DNA of 51,184 nt. Source: Bacteroidaceae bacterium (lineage in GTDB: Bacteria; Bacteroidota; Bacteroidia; Bacteroidales; Bacteroidaceae). A program made the position numbers and the translations under genes. This document shows positions 13,073 to 20,740 of this stretch, one piece after another. The stretch covers positions 1 through 51,184 of the forward strand of contig CAAGKZ010000067.1 of the NCBI GenBank assembly GCA_900770665.1. The letters run 5' to 3'. Position 1 is the stretch's first letter. Each line of letters begins with the position of its first letter. A model generated the notes under the pieces. The model searched no databases, was not told where the DNA came from, and worked only from the letters and a program-made list of their open reading frames with translations.

Positions 13073-15370
13073 ATGAAAAGGCACTTTTTAAATATACTGT
13101 TCCCTATTTTCCTGCTTTGCGCCACAATGGCAAAAGCGCAGGAAGGCGATTTTGTAAGTTATGTAAACCCGCTTATCGGTACGCAGTCGTCGTTTGAGTT
13201 GTCGGCGGGTAACACCTATCCAGCAACGGCAATGCCGTGGGGTATGAACTTCTGGACACCGCGTACCGCCAAGATGGGCGACGGTTGGCAATATACCTAC
13301 ACGGCAAACAAAATCTATGGTTTCGAGCAGACTCACCAACCAAGCCCGTGGATAAATGACTATGGCGAATTCACTATTATGCCTATGAGTGGCAAGCCCG
13401 TGGTGGATGAAGCAGAGCGCGCAAGTTGGTTCTCGCACAAAGGCGAGGTGTCGATGCCGCATTATTATAAGGTCTATCTTGCCGATTACGATATTGTAAC
13501 TGAACTTACCCCAACCGAGAGGGCGGCAATGTTCCGTTTTACATTCCCTGCAGGCGAGTCATTTGTGGCTATCGATGCCCACAACAAGGGTTCGCACATT
13601 GAGATAATTCCACAGGAGAACAAAATTATCGGTTACTCCACACGCAACAGCGGTGGAGTGCCGGCAAACTTCCGCAACTATTTTGTGGTTGTGTTTGACA
13701 AGCCGTTTGAATACATCGCCACATTTTCGCACGATGGTTCAACAGCACCCATGCGACTCAACGAAGAGGCTATGCTGCAGACAGCCGACCACACAGGTGC
13801 TGTCATTGGTTTCAAGACGCAGCGCGGCGAGGTGGTGCACGCACGTGTGGCATCGTCGTTCATAAGCCCCGAGCAGGCCGAGGTGAACTTGCGCGAACTT
13901 GGCAACGACTCATTCGACACACTGGTTGCCACCGGCCGTGCAAAGTGGAACGATGTACTTGGGCGCATTGAGGTTGAGGATAACAACATTGACCACAAAC
14001 GCATGTTCTACAGTTGCCTTTACCGTTCGTTGCTATTCCCACGCAAGTTCTACGAGGTGACAGAGAATGGTGACATCGTTCACTACAGTCCATACAATGG
14101 CGAGGTATTGCCAGGATACATGTACACCGACACGGGCTTCTGGGACACCTTCCGCTGCCTGTTCCCGCTGCTGAACCTTGTCTATCCATCTGTTAACGAG
14201 GAGATACAGGCCGGTCTGCTCAACACCTACCGCGAGAGCGGTTTCTTCCCCGAGTGGGCAAGCCCGGGACACCGTGGCTGCATGGTGGGCAACAACTCGG
14301 CATCGGTGTTGGCCGATGCTCTTGTAAAAGGCATTGCAGTTGACGACACAGCGCTGCTATACGAAGGTTTGCAACACGGCACGCGCAACGTACACCCGAC
14401 CGTATCGTCTACAGGCCGTTTGGGGCACGAACTGTACAACTGCTTGGGATATGTTCCATGCGATGCGGGAATACATGAGAATGCTGCACGTACATTGGAG
14501 TATGCCTACAACGACTGGTGCATACTGCAAGTGGCAGAAAGGCTGAACCGCCCACAAGGCGAGATTGCCGAACTGGAGAAACGCGCCATGAACTACCGCA
14601 ACCTTTTCAACAAAGAGCATAACCTGATGTGCGGCCGCAAGAGCGACGGCAGTTTCGAGGAGAACTTCTCGCCACTGAAATGGGGAGGTAACTTCACCGA
14701 GGGCAACAGCTGGCACTACACATGGTCGGTGTTCCACGATGTGCAGGGGCTCATTGACCTGATGGGCGGCAAAAGGGCATTCGTGCAGATGCTCGACTCG
14801 GTGTTCACCACACCGCCGCACTACGATGACAGCTACTATGGTTTCCCAATCCATGAGATACGCGAAATGACGGTGATGAACATGGGCAACTATGCCCACG
14901 GCAACCAACCGGCACAGCACATGATTTACCTTTATAACTATGCCGGTGAGCCATGGAAGGCGCAGGGTAGGGTACGCGAGGTGATGGAAAAGATGTACAC
15001 CCCCACACCCGACGGCTATTGCGGCGACGAGGATAACGGGCAGACATCGGCCTGGTATGTCTTCTCGGCATTGGGTTTTTACCCTGTGTGCCCCGCAAGC
15101 AATGAGTATGTGCTTGGTTCGCCGCTCTTTGAGCGCACAACGGTGCACCTTGAAAATGGGAAGCACATAGTCATTGATGCAAAGTACAACAGCGCCGGGA
15201 ATGTATATATATCAAAGATGAGAGTAAACGGCAAGGAATATACACGCAACTACCTTACCCACGATGCACTCACAAAAGGTGCAACGATTAAGCTACAGAT
15301 GAGCAACACCCCCAACCGTTCACGCGGCACAAAGGCCGATGATGCACCTTATTCGTTCTCAAAGGAGTGA
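13073..15370 (+). CDS. GH92 alpha-mannosidase, exported
   Basis: Glycoside hydrolase family 92 enzymes are Ca2+-dependent exo-alpha-mannosidases that Bacteroidota use on host or yeast N-glycans. From the start at 13073 (765 aa) there is a signal peptide, MKRHFLNILFPIFLLCATMAKAQ; the longer frame from 12995 overlaps the preceding terminator. Family marks: YVNPLIGT at the mature N-terminus, GNTYPATAMPWGMNFWTPRT, GFEQTHQPSPWINDYG, YTDTGFWDTFRCLFPLL, GNNSASVLADALVKG, NFTEGNSWHYTW, GDEDNGQTSAWYVFSALGFYPV. These cover the beta-sandwich and the (alpha/alpha)6 barrel with the catalytic acidic residues. Not preceded by SusC/D genes. It appears to be an ordinary chromosomal gene within the accessory island. 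Confidence 0.95.
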   Translation: MKRHFLNILFPIFLLCATMAKAQEGDFVSYVNPLIGTQSSFELSAGNTYPATAMPWGMNFWTPRTAKMGDGWQYTYTANKIYGFEQTHQPSPWINDYGEFTIMPMSGKPVVDEAERASWFSHKGEVSMPHYYKVYLADYDIVTELTPTERAAMFRFTFPAGESFVAIDAHNKGSHIEIIPQENKIIGYSTRNSGGVPANFRNYFVVVFDKPFEYIATFSHDGSTAPMRLNEEAMLQTADHTGAVIGFKTQRGEVVHARVASSFISPEQAEVNLRELGNDSFDTLVATGRAKWNDVLGRIEVEDNNIDHKRMFYSCLYRSLLFPRKFYEVTENGDIVHYSPYNGEVLPGYMYTDTGFWDTFRCLFPLLNLVYPSVNEEIQAGLLNTYRESGFFPEWASPGHRGCMVGNNSASVLADALVKGIAVDDTALLYEGLQHGTRNVHPTVSSTGRLGHELYNCLGYVPCDAGIHENAARTLEYAYNDWCILQVAERLNRPQGEIAELEKRAMNYRNLFNKEHNLMCGRKSDGSFEENFSPLKWGGNFTEGNSWHYTWSVFHDVQGLIDLMGGKRAFVQMLDSVFTTPPHYDDSYYGFPIHEIREMTVMNMGNYAHGNQPAQHMIYLYNYAGEPWKAQGRVREVMEKMYTPTPDGYCGDEDNGQTSAWYVFSALGFYPVCPASNEYVLGSPLFERTTVHLENGKHIVIDAKYNSAGNVYISKMRVNGKEYTRNYLTHDALTKGATIKLQMSNTPNRSRGTKADDAPYSFSKE

Positions 15371-15380
15371 ACAACGGTTT

Positions 15381-16022
15381 TTACTCCTGTTCATCCTCTT
15401 CTTTGAAGAACGACTCATTTGCAGCCGAAGCATCAAAGCAGCAAAAGGCAATACTGTCGAACAAGCGCGAGCGTCCTACGCACATTTTCTTGGACATCTT
15501 GCGGGTTCCTTCATCGGTGGCAGCAAAGCTCAACGTATTGGTTATTGCAAGGCTTGCGCCAACGGCCTCCACATCCTGGTTGGCACCCATGTAGGCAAAT
15601 ACCCAGCCTTGGCTCTTTAGCTCCTCGACAAGAGCCTTTATTGCCTTTGCACTGTATTCACGCGATGCGTTTTCATAGCCGTCGGTTACAATGGTAACAA
15701 GAACTTTGTCATCTTTTGCAACTATGCGGCGCAGCTTGCCAAGCGACATGCCCATGGCATCGTAGAGCGCAGTGCAGCAGTCTGGGTTATAGTCACGCGG
15801 GGTGAGGTCGTTTATCATATCGATGCTTACGCAATCGAACAGAGTTTTCACATCGTTGTTAAAGGTTACGAAAGTAACATAGTGCTCCTGATCCTCGTAT
15901 TTCATCTGTGCATGACGTATGCTCTGCAGGCTCTCGTTAACGCTGTTGAGTGCCGCAGTTTTGATACTTTGCATTGAACCGCTCTCGTCAAGGATAATAA
16001 GGTTGTAAATCTTTGTTTTCAT
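15381..16022 (-). CDS. Stand-alone vWA-domain protein
   Basis: A 213-aa cytoplasmic von Willebrand A protein from the start MKTKIYNLIILDESGSM; an upstream in-frame Met at 16052 would lie between promoter and this start. MIDAS residues: DESGS at 10-14, the CTALYDAMG loop and TIVTDGYEN. vWA domains bind partners through a metal ion; Ro60's own second domain is a vWA. The C-terminal ~45 residues (AATDEGTRKMSKKM..., ending in EEDEQE) are acidic. The predicted -7 element at 16061-16068 is 42 bp from operator copy 4, putting it in the regulon with Ro60. Its 3' end is 10 bases from that of GH92, convergently. Function inferred only as an adaptor. Confidence 0.85.
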   Translation of the reverse strand: MKTKIYNLIILDESGSMQSIKTAALNSVNESLQSIRHAQMKYEDQEHYVTFVTFNNDVKTLFDCVSIDMINDLTPRDYNPDCCTALYDAMGMSLGKLRRIVAKDDKVLVTIVTDGYENASREYSAKAIKALVEELKSQGWVFAYMGANQDVEAVGASLAITNTLSFAATDEGTRKMSKKMCVGRSRLFDSIAFCCFDASAANESFFKEEDEQE

Positions 16023-16060
16023 AATGTTGAATTTAGTATTTGGGTTAAACATCTCTGTAG

Positions 16061-16068
16061 CAAAATTA
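16061..16068 (-). promoter_or_regulatory. -7 element for the vWA gene
   Basis: Minus-strand TAATTTTG, first base 16068, is 42 bp from the palindrome centre at 16110 and 39 bases before the preferred start codon. Confidence 0.6.
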
Positions 16069-16102
16069 GATACATGAATTTTATTCCAAGCATTTTTTTG
16101 CT

Positions 16103-16117
16103 CTGCAAGGCTTGCAG
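16103..16117. promoter_or_regulatory. Shared palindromic operator, copy 4 (vWA / 483-aa gene)
   Basis: CTGCAAGGCTTGCAG is a perfect 15-bp palindrome centred on 16110, between two divergent genes. The minus-strand -7 element is 42 bp away and the plus-strand one 52 bp away. This repeats the arrangement at the kptA/WYL divergence. Confidence 0.72.
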
Positions 16118-16161
16118 CGAAAAAAGCTGTGCAAGAGGTTTGAAATATCGGGAGAGAAAGG

Positions 16162-16169
16162 TATATTTG
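16162..16169 (+). promoter_or_regulatory. -7 element for the 483-aa gene
   Basis: TATATTTG, 52 bp from the palindrome centre, with a TTTG -33 box at 16139-16142 (19-base spacer). The better core promoter and the extra 10 bp (one helical turn) distinguish it from the other regulon promoters. Confidence 0.62.
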
Positions 16170-16202
16170 CGTTCAAGGTAACAGACACAACACTTACACA
16201 GA

Positions 16203-17654
16203 ATGAAATACACAAAAATAACAGCCAAGAACAGTATTGCTATTGATTACGGAATTGGGGAGAAGCAGTACATATACATGGAGAGGGGATACAACCACGA
16301 AGCCAACCTGCTTATGTCCGAGGCGCACGAAATACTAAAGAACGATTTCAGCAGTAACGGTATGGAGCTGGTATATCTCCCCAAAGTTGCCGAAGAAATT
16401 TCAGGCCAGGAATATCTTGATTATATTGTGCCCACGGGTGAGCGTACCGCTGCATTTGCTACAACCGATGTTTTTGAGATGCTGTTAGGTGGAATGGAGG
16501 GGTTGCCCGACAATCCTTTCCTGTTGCGTTGCAGCAACGAGGGTGGTGAGCCTGTTTTTGAAATGTGGGAGTTTGAAAACTACACGGACGCATTGTTGTT
16601 GTATGAAGAGATTTTCGATTTCATCTATGCACTCCCACAGTCAAGCAATAACGAAGAATGTTCCTTGTCATTGGATTATGAATTCCAACAGGAGTGTTTT
16701 GAAACACACTTTTCACCCGATGTGGAAGAAGACACTGATGACGACTCCGGCATTCTCTTCGGGCAGTGCGACGAGCCGGCTACCGCAGACAAGGAAGAGG
16801 AGGAAACCGGCCAAACAATGTTCCGCAAAATACGTCCGAAAGATGAGGAAGATAGCGGAATCCGTTTCAGAAGAAAATTTGATTTTAGTGAATCACAAAC
16901 CGAAGAGAAGTGCAAGGCCAAAAAGAAATCGGGAAACTTTGGTTCCATCTTCGGTGCATTTAAGGAGTGGGCAGCCTATCAATTATGTTCCGATGATAAC
17001 GAAGCAGAGTTTGCAGGCGGTTGCATGGAGGACGAGGTTGAGTTTGAATCGATACCTGCAACATTGCCAATAAAGGTTCAATGGGAAACCAATGTAAAGA
17101 ATATTGGAGCCGATGCACTGTTCAACGAAGTGATGACCTCCGACGCATACATTGAGGCTACCAACAAGATATACGAAGGTATAAAGCAACTGCATAGCCT
17201 GGGGATAGGTTCACTTGTGATACGCAGCATTGCCGGACAGAAGAACCTGCTGAGCCGCATAAGCATAGATGCCGACTACAACATCACGTTGCCCGACTAC
17301 AATAACATGTGCATAGAGATGGCTCCAATGACAAAGGCTGTGTATCTGCTGTTCCTGCGCCACGAGGAGGGCATCAGATTCAAGGAACTGCCCGACTACC
17401 GCAACGAACTGACAGCGCTATATTGGGATTTGATTGAGAGCGACGACGAGGAGAATGTGAAGGCAACAGTGGCACGTGTTACCGACCCATTCAGCAACGC
17501 CATCAACGAGCACTGTTCAAGAATAAAAACAGCGTTCACGCTGAAGTTCGAACCATCGCTTGCAAGCAACTACTATATTAACGGCAAACGTGGCGAGCCA
17601 AAGAGAATATCCCTGCCGCGCAACATGGTAGAGTGGAGCGATGTAGCGGTGTAA
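16203..17654 (+). CDS. Hypothetical 483-aa protein, divergent from vWA
   Basis: I do not recognise a named family. No signal peptide or membrane segment. N-terminal ~150 residues are alpha/beta (MKYTKITAKNSIAIDYGIGE...). Residues ~165-260 are acidic then Lys/Glu-rich low complexity (VEEDTDDDSG, DKEEEETGQ, KCKAKKKSG), probably a linker. The C-terminal ~190 residues look like a compact conserved domain: MTKAVYLLFLRHEEGIRFKE, then NAINEHCSRIKTAF and YYINGKRGEPKRISLPR. I recall similar C-terminal sequences in uncharacterised Bacteroidota proteins but cannot name them. The divergent, operator-sharing layout with the vWA gene argues that the two act together. Confidence 0.82.
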   Translation: MKYTKITAKNSIAIDYGIGEKQYIYMERGYNHEANLLMSEAHEILKNDFSSNGMELVYLPKVAEEISGQEYLDYIVPTGERTAAFATTDVFEMLLGGMEGLPDNPFLLRCSNEGGEPVFEMWEFENYTDALLLYEEIFDFIYALPQSSNNEECSLSLDYEFQQECFETHFSPDVEEDTDDDSGILFGQCDEPATADKEEEETGQTMFRKIRPKDEEDSGIRFRRKFDFSESQTEEKCKAKKKSGNFGSIFGAFKEWAAYQLCSDDNEAEFAGGCMEDEVEFESIPATLPIKVQWETNVKNIGADALFNEVMTSDAYIEATNKIYEGIKQLHSLGIGSLVIRSIAGQKNLLSRISIDADYNITLPDYNNMCIEMAPMTKAVYLLFLRHEEGIRFKELPDYRNELTALYWDLIESDDEENVKATVARVTDPFSNAINEHCSRIKTAFTLKFEPSLASNYYINGKRGEPKRISLPRNMVEWSDVAV

Positions 17655-17731
17655 CGCAACCGGGCAAATATATGCAGAACGATAAAAACCAATATTTTCG
17701 GTTATTTATTTTGCCATTGGATAAAATGTAT

Positions 17732-17739
17732 TAAATTTG
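17732..17739 (+). promoter_or_regulatory. galE promoter
   Basis: TAAATTTG with a TTTG -33 box at 17710-17713 (18-base spacer), a full Bacteroidota promoter. The transcript would carry the 17766-17842 repeat in its leader before the galE ATG at 17886. Confidence 0.6.
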
Positions 17740-17765
17740 CGCAAATGAAATTAACGGTTCAGTAT

Positions 17766-17842
17766 TGTCATTTTGACGGCCGACGAGGGGAAATATCCAT
17801 TTAAGCGGATGTTTAAGATACTTCACTCCGTTCAGTATGACA
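17766..17842. repeat. TGTCATTTTGAC-type palindromic element, copy 1
   Basis: A 77-base element with inverted ends (TGTCATTTTGA ... CAGTATGACA), in the galE 5' leader. Related element at 18964-19069 (TGTCATCTCGAC ... GGAATGACA) and a left half at 23108. These resemble the short palindrome-ended intergenic repeats seen across Bacteroidota genomes. Confidence 0.55.
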
Positions 17843-17885
17843 CAGAAGAAGAGTATTTACTGATTTCTAAATAATTATAACGAAA

Positions 17886-18902
17886 ATGAAAATCCTATTG
17901 ACCGGTGGTGCAGGTTTCATTGGAAGCCACACCTTGATTGAACTTACAGAGGCAGGCCACGAGGCTGTAGTAGTTGACAACCTTGACAACTCGTCTCCCA
18001 TTTCTTTGAAGCGCGTTGCCAAAATCATTGGCAAGGAGGTTCCTTTCTACAAGGTAGACATCCGTGACCGCGAAGGTTTGCAGAAGGTGTTCGACGAGCA
18101 CAAGTTTGACGCATGTATCCACTTTGCAGGTTTGAAGGCTGTGGGCGAGAGCTGCGCAAAGCCACTTGAGTACTACGAGAACAACATGAACGGTACATTC
18201 GTGCTTGTTGATGTTATGCGCAAGAACGGTTGCAAGAATATGATTTTCTCTTCAAGTGCAACAGTTTATGGCGACCCAGCAATCATCCCCATCACCGAGG
18301 AGTGTCCAAAGGGTCACTGCACAAACCCTTACGGCCAGACAAAGTCTATGCTCGAGGAGGTTTTGATGGATATCCAGAAGGCCGACAACGAGTGGAACAT
18401 CGTTCTGTTGCGTTACTTCAACCCAATCGGTGCCCACAAGAGCGGTACAATTGGTGAGAACCCCAACGGTATCCCCAACAACCTTATGCCTTACATCACA
18501 CAGACTGCTGTTGGCAAGCGTGCCGAGCTTGGTGTGTTCGGTGACGACTATGACACACACGACGGTACAGGTGTACGCGACTACATCCACGTAGTTGACC
18601 TTGCACGTGCTCACGTTGCTGCTTTGAAGGCTATCGTTGCAAACAAGGGTATCGCAATCTACAACATCGGTACAGGCCACGGCTATTCAGTGCTCGACGT
18701 TGTGAAGGCATTCGAGAAGGCTAACGGTGTTCCCGTTCCTTACGCTATCAAGCCACGCCGCCCGGGTGACATCGCTACATGCTACTGTAACCCTGCAAAG
18801 GCTGAGGCAGAGCTTGGCTGGAAGGCAGAGTTCGGCATTGAGGAGATGTGCCGCGACAGCTGGAACTGGCAGAAGAACAATCCTAACGGATTCGAGGAGT
18901 AA
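17886..18902 (+). CDS. galE: UDP-glucose 4-epimerase
   Basis: GalE interconverts UDP-glucose and UDP-galactose with bound NAD+. It is a 338-aa extended short-chain dehydrogenase, the normal length. The Rossmann motif is GGAGFIGSH (residues 7-15); catalytic Ser is in FSSSATVYG and the Tyr-Lys pair in NPYGQTKSM; the substrate-binding part has RYFNPIGAHKSG and the C-terminal RPGDIATCYCNP. Codon use is that of a highly expressed gene. Monocistronic, with its own promoter at 17732 and a strong terminator at 18926-18953. Confidence 0.97.
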   Translation: MKILLTGGAGFIGSHTLIELTEAGHEAVVVDNLDNSSPISLKRVAKIIGKEVPFYKVDIRDREGLQKVFDEHKFDACIHFAGLKAVGESCAKPLEYYENNMNGTFVLVDVMRKNGCKNMIFSSSATVYGDPAIIPITEECPKGHCTNPYGQTKSMLEEVLMDIQKADNEWNIVLLRYFNPIGAHKSGTIGENPNGIPNNLMPYITQTAVGKRAELGVFGDDYDTHDGTGVRDYIHVVDLARAHVAALKAIVANKGIAIYNIGTGHGYSVLDVVKAFEKANGVPVPYAIKPRRPGDIATCYCNPAKAEAELGWKAEFGIEEMCRDSWNWQKNNPNGFEE

Positions 18903-18925
18903 TCAATTCCTTATATATACAAATA

Positions 18926-18953
18926 AATCAGCACCGCATGCGGTGCTGATTTA
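18926..18953 (+). terminator. galE terminator
   Basis: AAATCAGCACCGC and GCGGTGCTGATTT form a perfect 13-bp stem with a two-base centre, a fully palindromic 28-mer followed by ATTGTGT. Could act in both directions. Confidence 0.8.
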
Positions 18954-18963
18954 TTGTGTAGAG

Positions 18964-19069
18964 TGTCATCTCGACAGAGCGTAGCGACGAGAGATCTCTT
19001 ATGTTGCCTAGAATAAGATTTTTTCGGGCATGCCCTCAACAACACGTCTCACATACTTTCGGAATGACA
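18964..19069. repeat. TGTCATTTTGAC-type palindromic element, copy 2
   Basis: Left end TGTCATCTCGACAGAGCG, right end CTTTCGGAATGACA; 106 bases, between the convergent galE and thioredoxin-lipoprotein genes. Same family as 17766-17842. Confidence 0.5.
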
Positions 19070-19107
19070 ATAAACGGCAACACAACAAACGTGGGAATTT
19101 AGCACTG

Positions 19108-19695
19108 TTACTCTGCCAACATTCCATTTATTTTCTCCACCAATGCTGCAAACTCATCCTCTTTGAACAGGCGGGTGAGCATCACAATCCTGCCGTCGCG
19201 GTCGATGAGCACGTTACGTGTGATGCCCGACTCGCGCAAGGCATACTGCGCAAAGACATCGGCATTGGTATCCATTGCAATGGGGTAGGTTGTACCAACC
19301 TCCTGTATGAATGGGATTATATCCTCAAGTGTCTCCTCGCGGTCAATGCCCACAAGAACAAAATCCTTGTTATCCTTATTAGGCTGCCAAATGTCGCTCT
19401 CAATGTGCGGCATCTCCTTGCGGCACACACCGCACCAACCGGCAGTGAACTGCAGCATAACAACCTTTCCGCGCTGCTCGGAGAGGGTGAATGTAGAGCC
19501 ATCGGTCATTGGCAGTGTGAAATCGGGGGCCACATCGCCAACCTTTACAATATATTCATTCTCATAAACAACCTGCTCGGCAACCGCGTTTTCAACAACA
19601 GGCTGTTCGACAACTTGCCCGCTCGCTTTCTTGTCACCACCGCAAGATGCAATTACAGCTGCTGCGGCAATTATAGCAATTAAGTTTCTTTTCAT
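19108..19695 (-). CDS. TlpA-like thioredoxin-fold lipoprotein
   Basis: A 195-aa exported thiol-disulfide protein. The N-terminus MKRNLIAIIAAAAVIASCGG is a lipoprotein signal with the lipobox IASC at residue 18, so it is probably anchored in an envelope membrane. The thioredoxin domain (~residues 52-190) has the active site AGWCGVCRKE (CxxC), preceded by the AhpC/TSA-type run VAPDFTLPMTDGSTFTLSE. Such proteins reduce or isomerise disulfides in the periplasm. A -7 element TATATTTG lies at 19728-19735 on the minus strand. Monocistronic. Confidence 0.93.
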   Translation of the reverse strand: MKRNLIAIIAAAAVIASCGGDKKASGQVVEQPVVENAVAEQVVYENEYIVKVGDVAPDFTLPMTDGSTFTLSEQRGKVVMLQFTAGWCGVCRKEMPHIESDIWQPNKDNKDFVLVGIDREETLEDIIPFIQEVGTTYPIAMDTNADVFAQYALRESGITRNVLIDRDGRIVMLTRLFKEDEFAALVEKINGMLAE

Positions 19696-19727
19696 AGTAA
19701 TATTGTTTTACGGTTTTACATATATTG

Positions 19728-19735
19728 CAAATATA
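19728..19735 (-). promoter_or_regulatory. -7 element for the TlpA-like gene
   Basis: Minus-strand TATATTTG, 32 bases upstream of the start codon. Confidence 0.5.
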
Positions 19736-19810
19736 AAATGTACAGCACAAAATAGAGCATAAAAAACAAGAAAAAACGCGTGTTTTGTTCATTTTTATCA
19801 CTTGTTTTAA

Positions 19811-19818
19811 TACATTTG
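19811..19818 (+). promoter_or_regulatory. -7 element abutting the patatin start codon
   Basis: TACATTTG ends five bases before the ATG at 19823. If used, transcription would start at or within a few bases of the ATG, giving a leaderless or nearly leaderless mRNA. Confidence 0.5.
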
Positions 19819-19822
19819 CACT

Positions 19823-20680
19823 ATGGAAAAGAAGAAATTCAAGATAACGGAGAAATCGGGACTCATACTGGAGGGTGGTGGAATGCGTGGCATATTCACC
19901 ATTGGAGTGCTCGACAACATTATGGACCGTGGCATACGATTCCCTTATGTAATAGGTGTGAGCGCCGGTGCCTGTAATGGCCTTTCATATATGTCGCACC
20001 AGCGCGGACGCGCAAAGTATGCCGACATTGACCTGCTAAAAGAGTACAACTACATTGGCATGAAGTATCTCTTCACCAAAGGTAACATCATGGATTTCGA
20101 CCTGCTGTTCCACAAGTTCCCCGAGGAGATAAGCCCATACGACTATGACAAGCTGGCCGGTAGCCCCGAACGTTACGAGATGGTAACCACAAGCTGCATC
20201 ACCGGCAAGGCATGTTACTTTGAGGAGAAGCACAATCCCAAGCGCGTGATTGAGATAGTAAAGGCATCGAGCAGCCTGCCTTTCGTGTGTCCCATTGCAT
20301 ACGTAGACGGTGAGCCCATGCTCGACGGCGGCATTTCCGACTCCATCCCGCTTGAACGCGCAATGTCATTGGGATATGACAACAACCTTGTAGTGCTCAC
20401 ACGCAACTATGGTTATCGCAAGCCACAAAAGGCTACAAAAGTACCGTTCTTTTTCTACCGCAAATACCCCAAGGTAAAGGACGCCATACGTGGCCGCAAT
20501 GCAATGTATAACCGCCAGATGGAGCTTGTGGAGAGAATGGAGAGCGAAGGCAGGGTAGAGGTTCTGCGCCCTGTGAAGCCGGTTGAGGTAGCCCGCATTG
20601 AACGCGACATTGACAAACTGCTTGCGCTGTACCAAGAGGGGTATGACCTCGCCGCACAGATTGAGTTTGAAACGGAATGA
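19823..20680 (+). CDS. Patatin-like phospholipase
   Basis: A 285-aa cytosolic patatin-family serine hydrolase, close in layout to YjjU-type proteins. The oxyanion glycine run is LEGGGMRGIFTIGVLD (residues ~14-29), the nucleophile elbow is GVSAG (~49-53) and the catalytic Asp is in LDGGISDSIPLERA. These form the Ser-Asp dyad that cleaves acyl ester bonds in phospholipids. No signal peptide. The C-terminal ~60 residues (MYNRQMELVERMESEGRVEVLRP...) are typical of the subgroup. The ATG sits immediately after a TACATTTG promoter element. Convergent with the dus gene, sharing a terminator. Confidence 0.93.
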   Translation: MEKKKFKITEKSGLILEGGGMRGIFTIGVLDNIMDRGIRFPYVIGVSAGACNGLSYMSHQRGRAKYADIDLLKEYNYIGMKYLFTKGNIMDFDLLFHKFPEEISPYDYDKLAGSPERYEMVTTSCITGKACYFEEKHNPKRVIEIVKASSSLPFVCPIAYVDGEPMLDGGISDSIPLERAMSLGYDNNLVVLTRNYGYRKPQKATKVPFFFYRKYPKVKDAIRGRNAMYNRQMELVERMESEGRVEVLRPVKPVEVARIERDIDKLLALYQEGYDLAAQIEFETE

Positions 20681-20703
20681 AATGATTTACTAAAATAAAA
20701 GAA

Positions 20704-20735
20704 GAGTCAACATTACAGCAATGCAGCGTTGACTC
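20704..20735. terminator. Bidirectional terminator, patatin / dus
   Basis: GAGTCAAC (20704-20711) pairs with GTTGACTC (20728-20735); T-run on the plus side (CTTTTTT) and a T-rich run on the minus side. Serves both convergent genes. Confidence 0.8.
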
Positions 20736-20740
20736 CTTTT

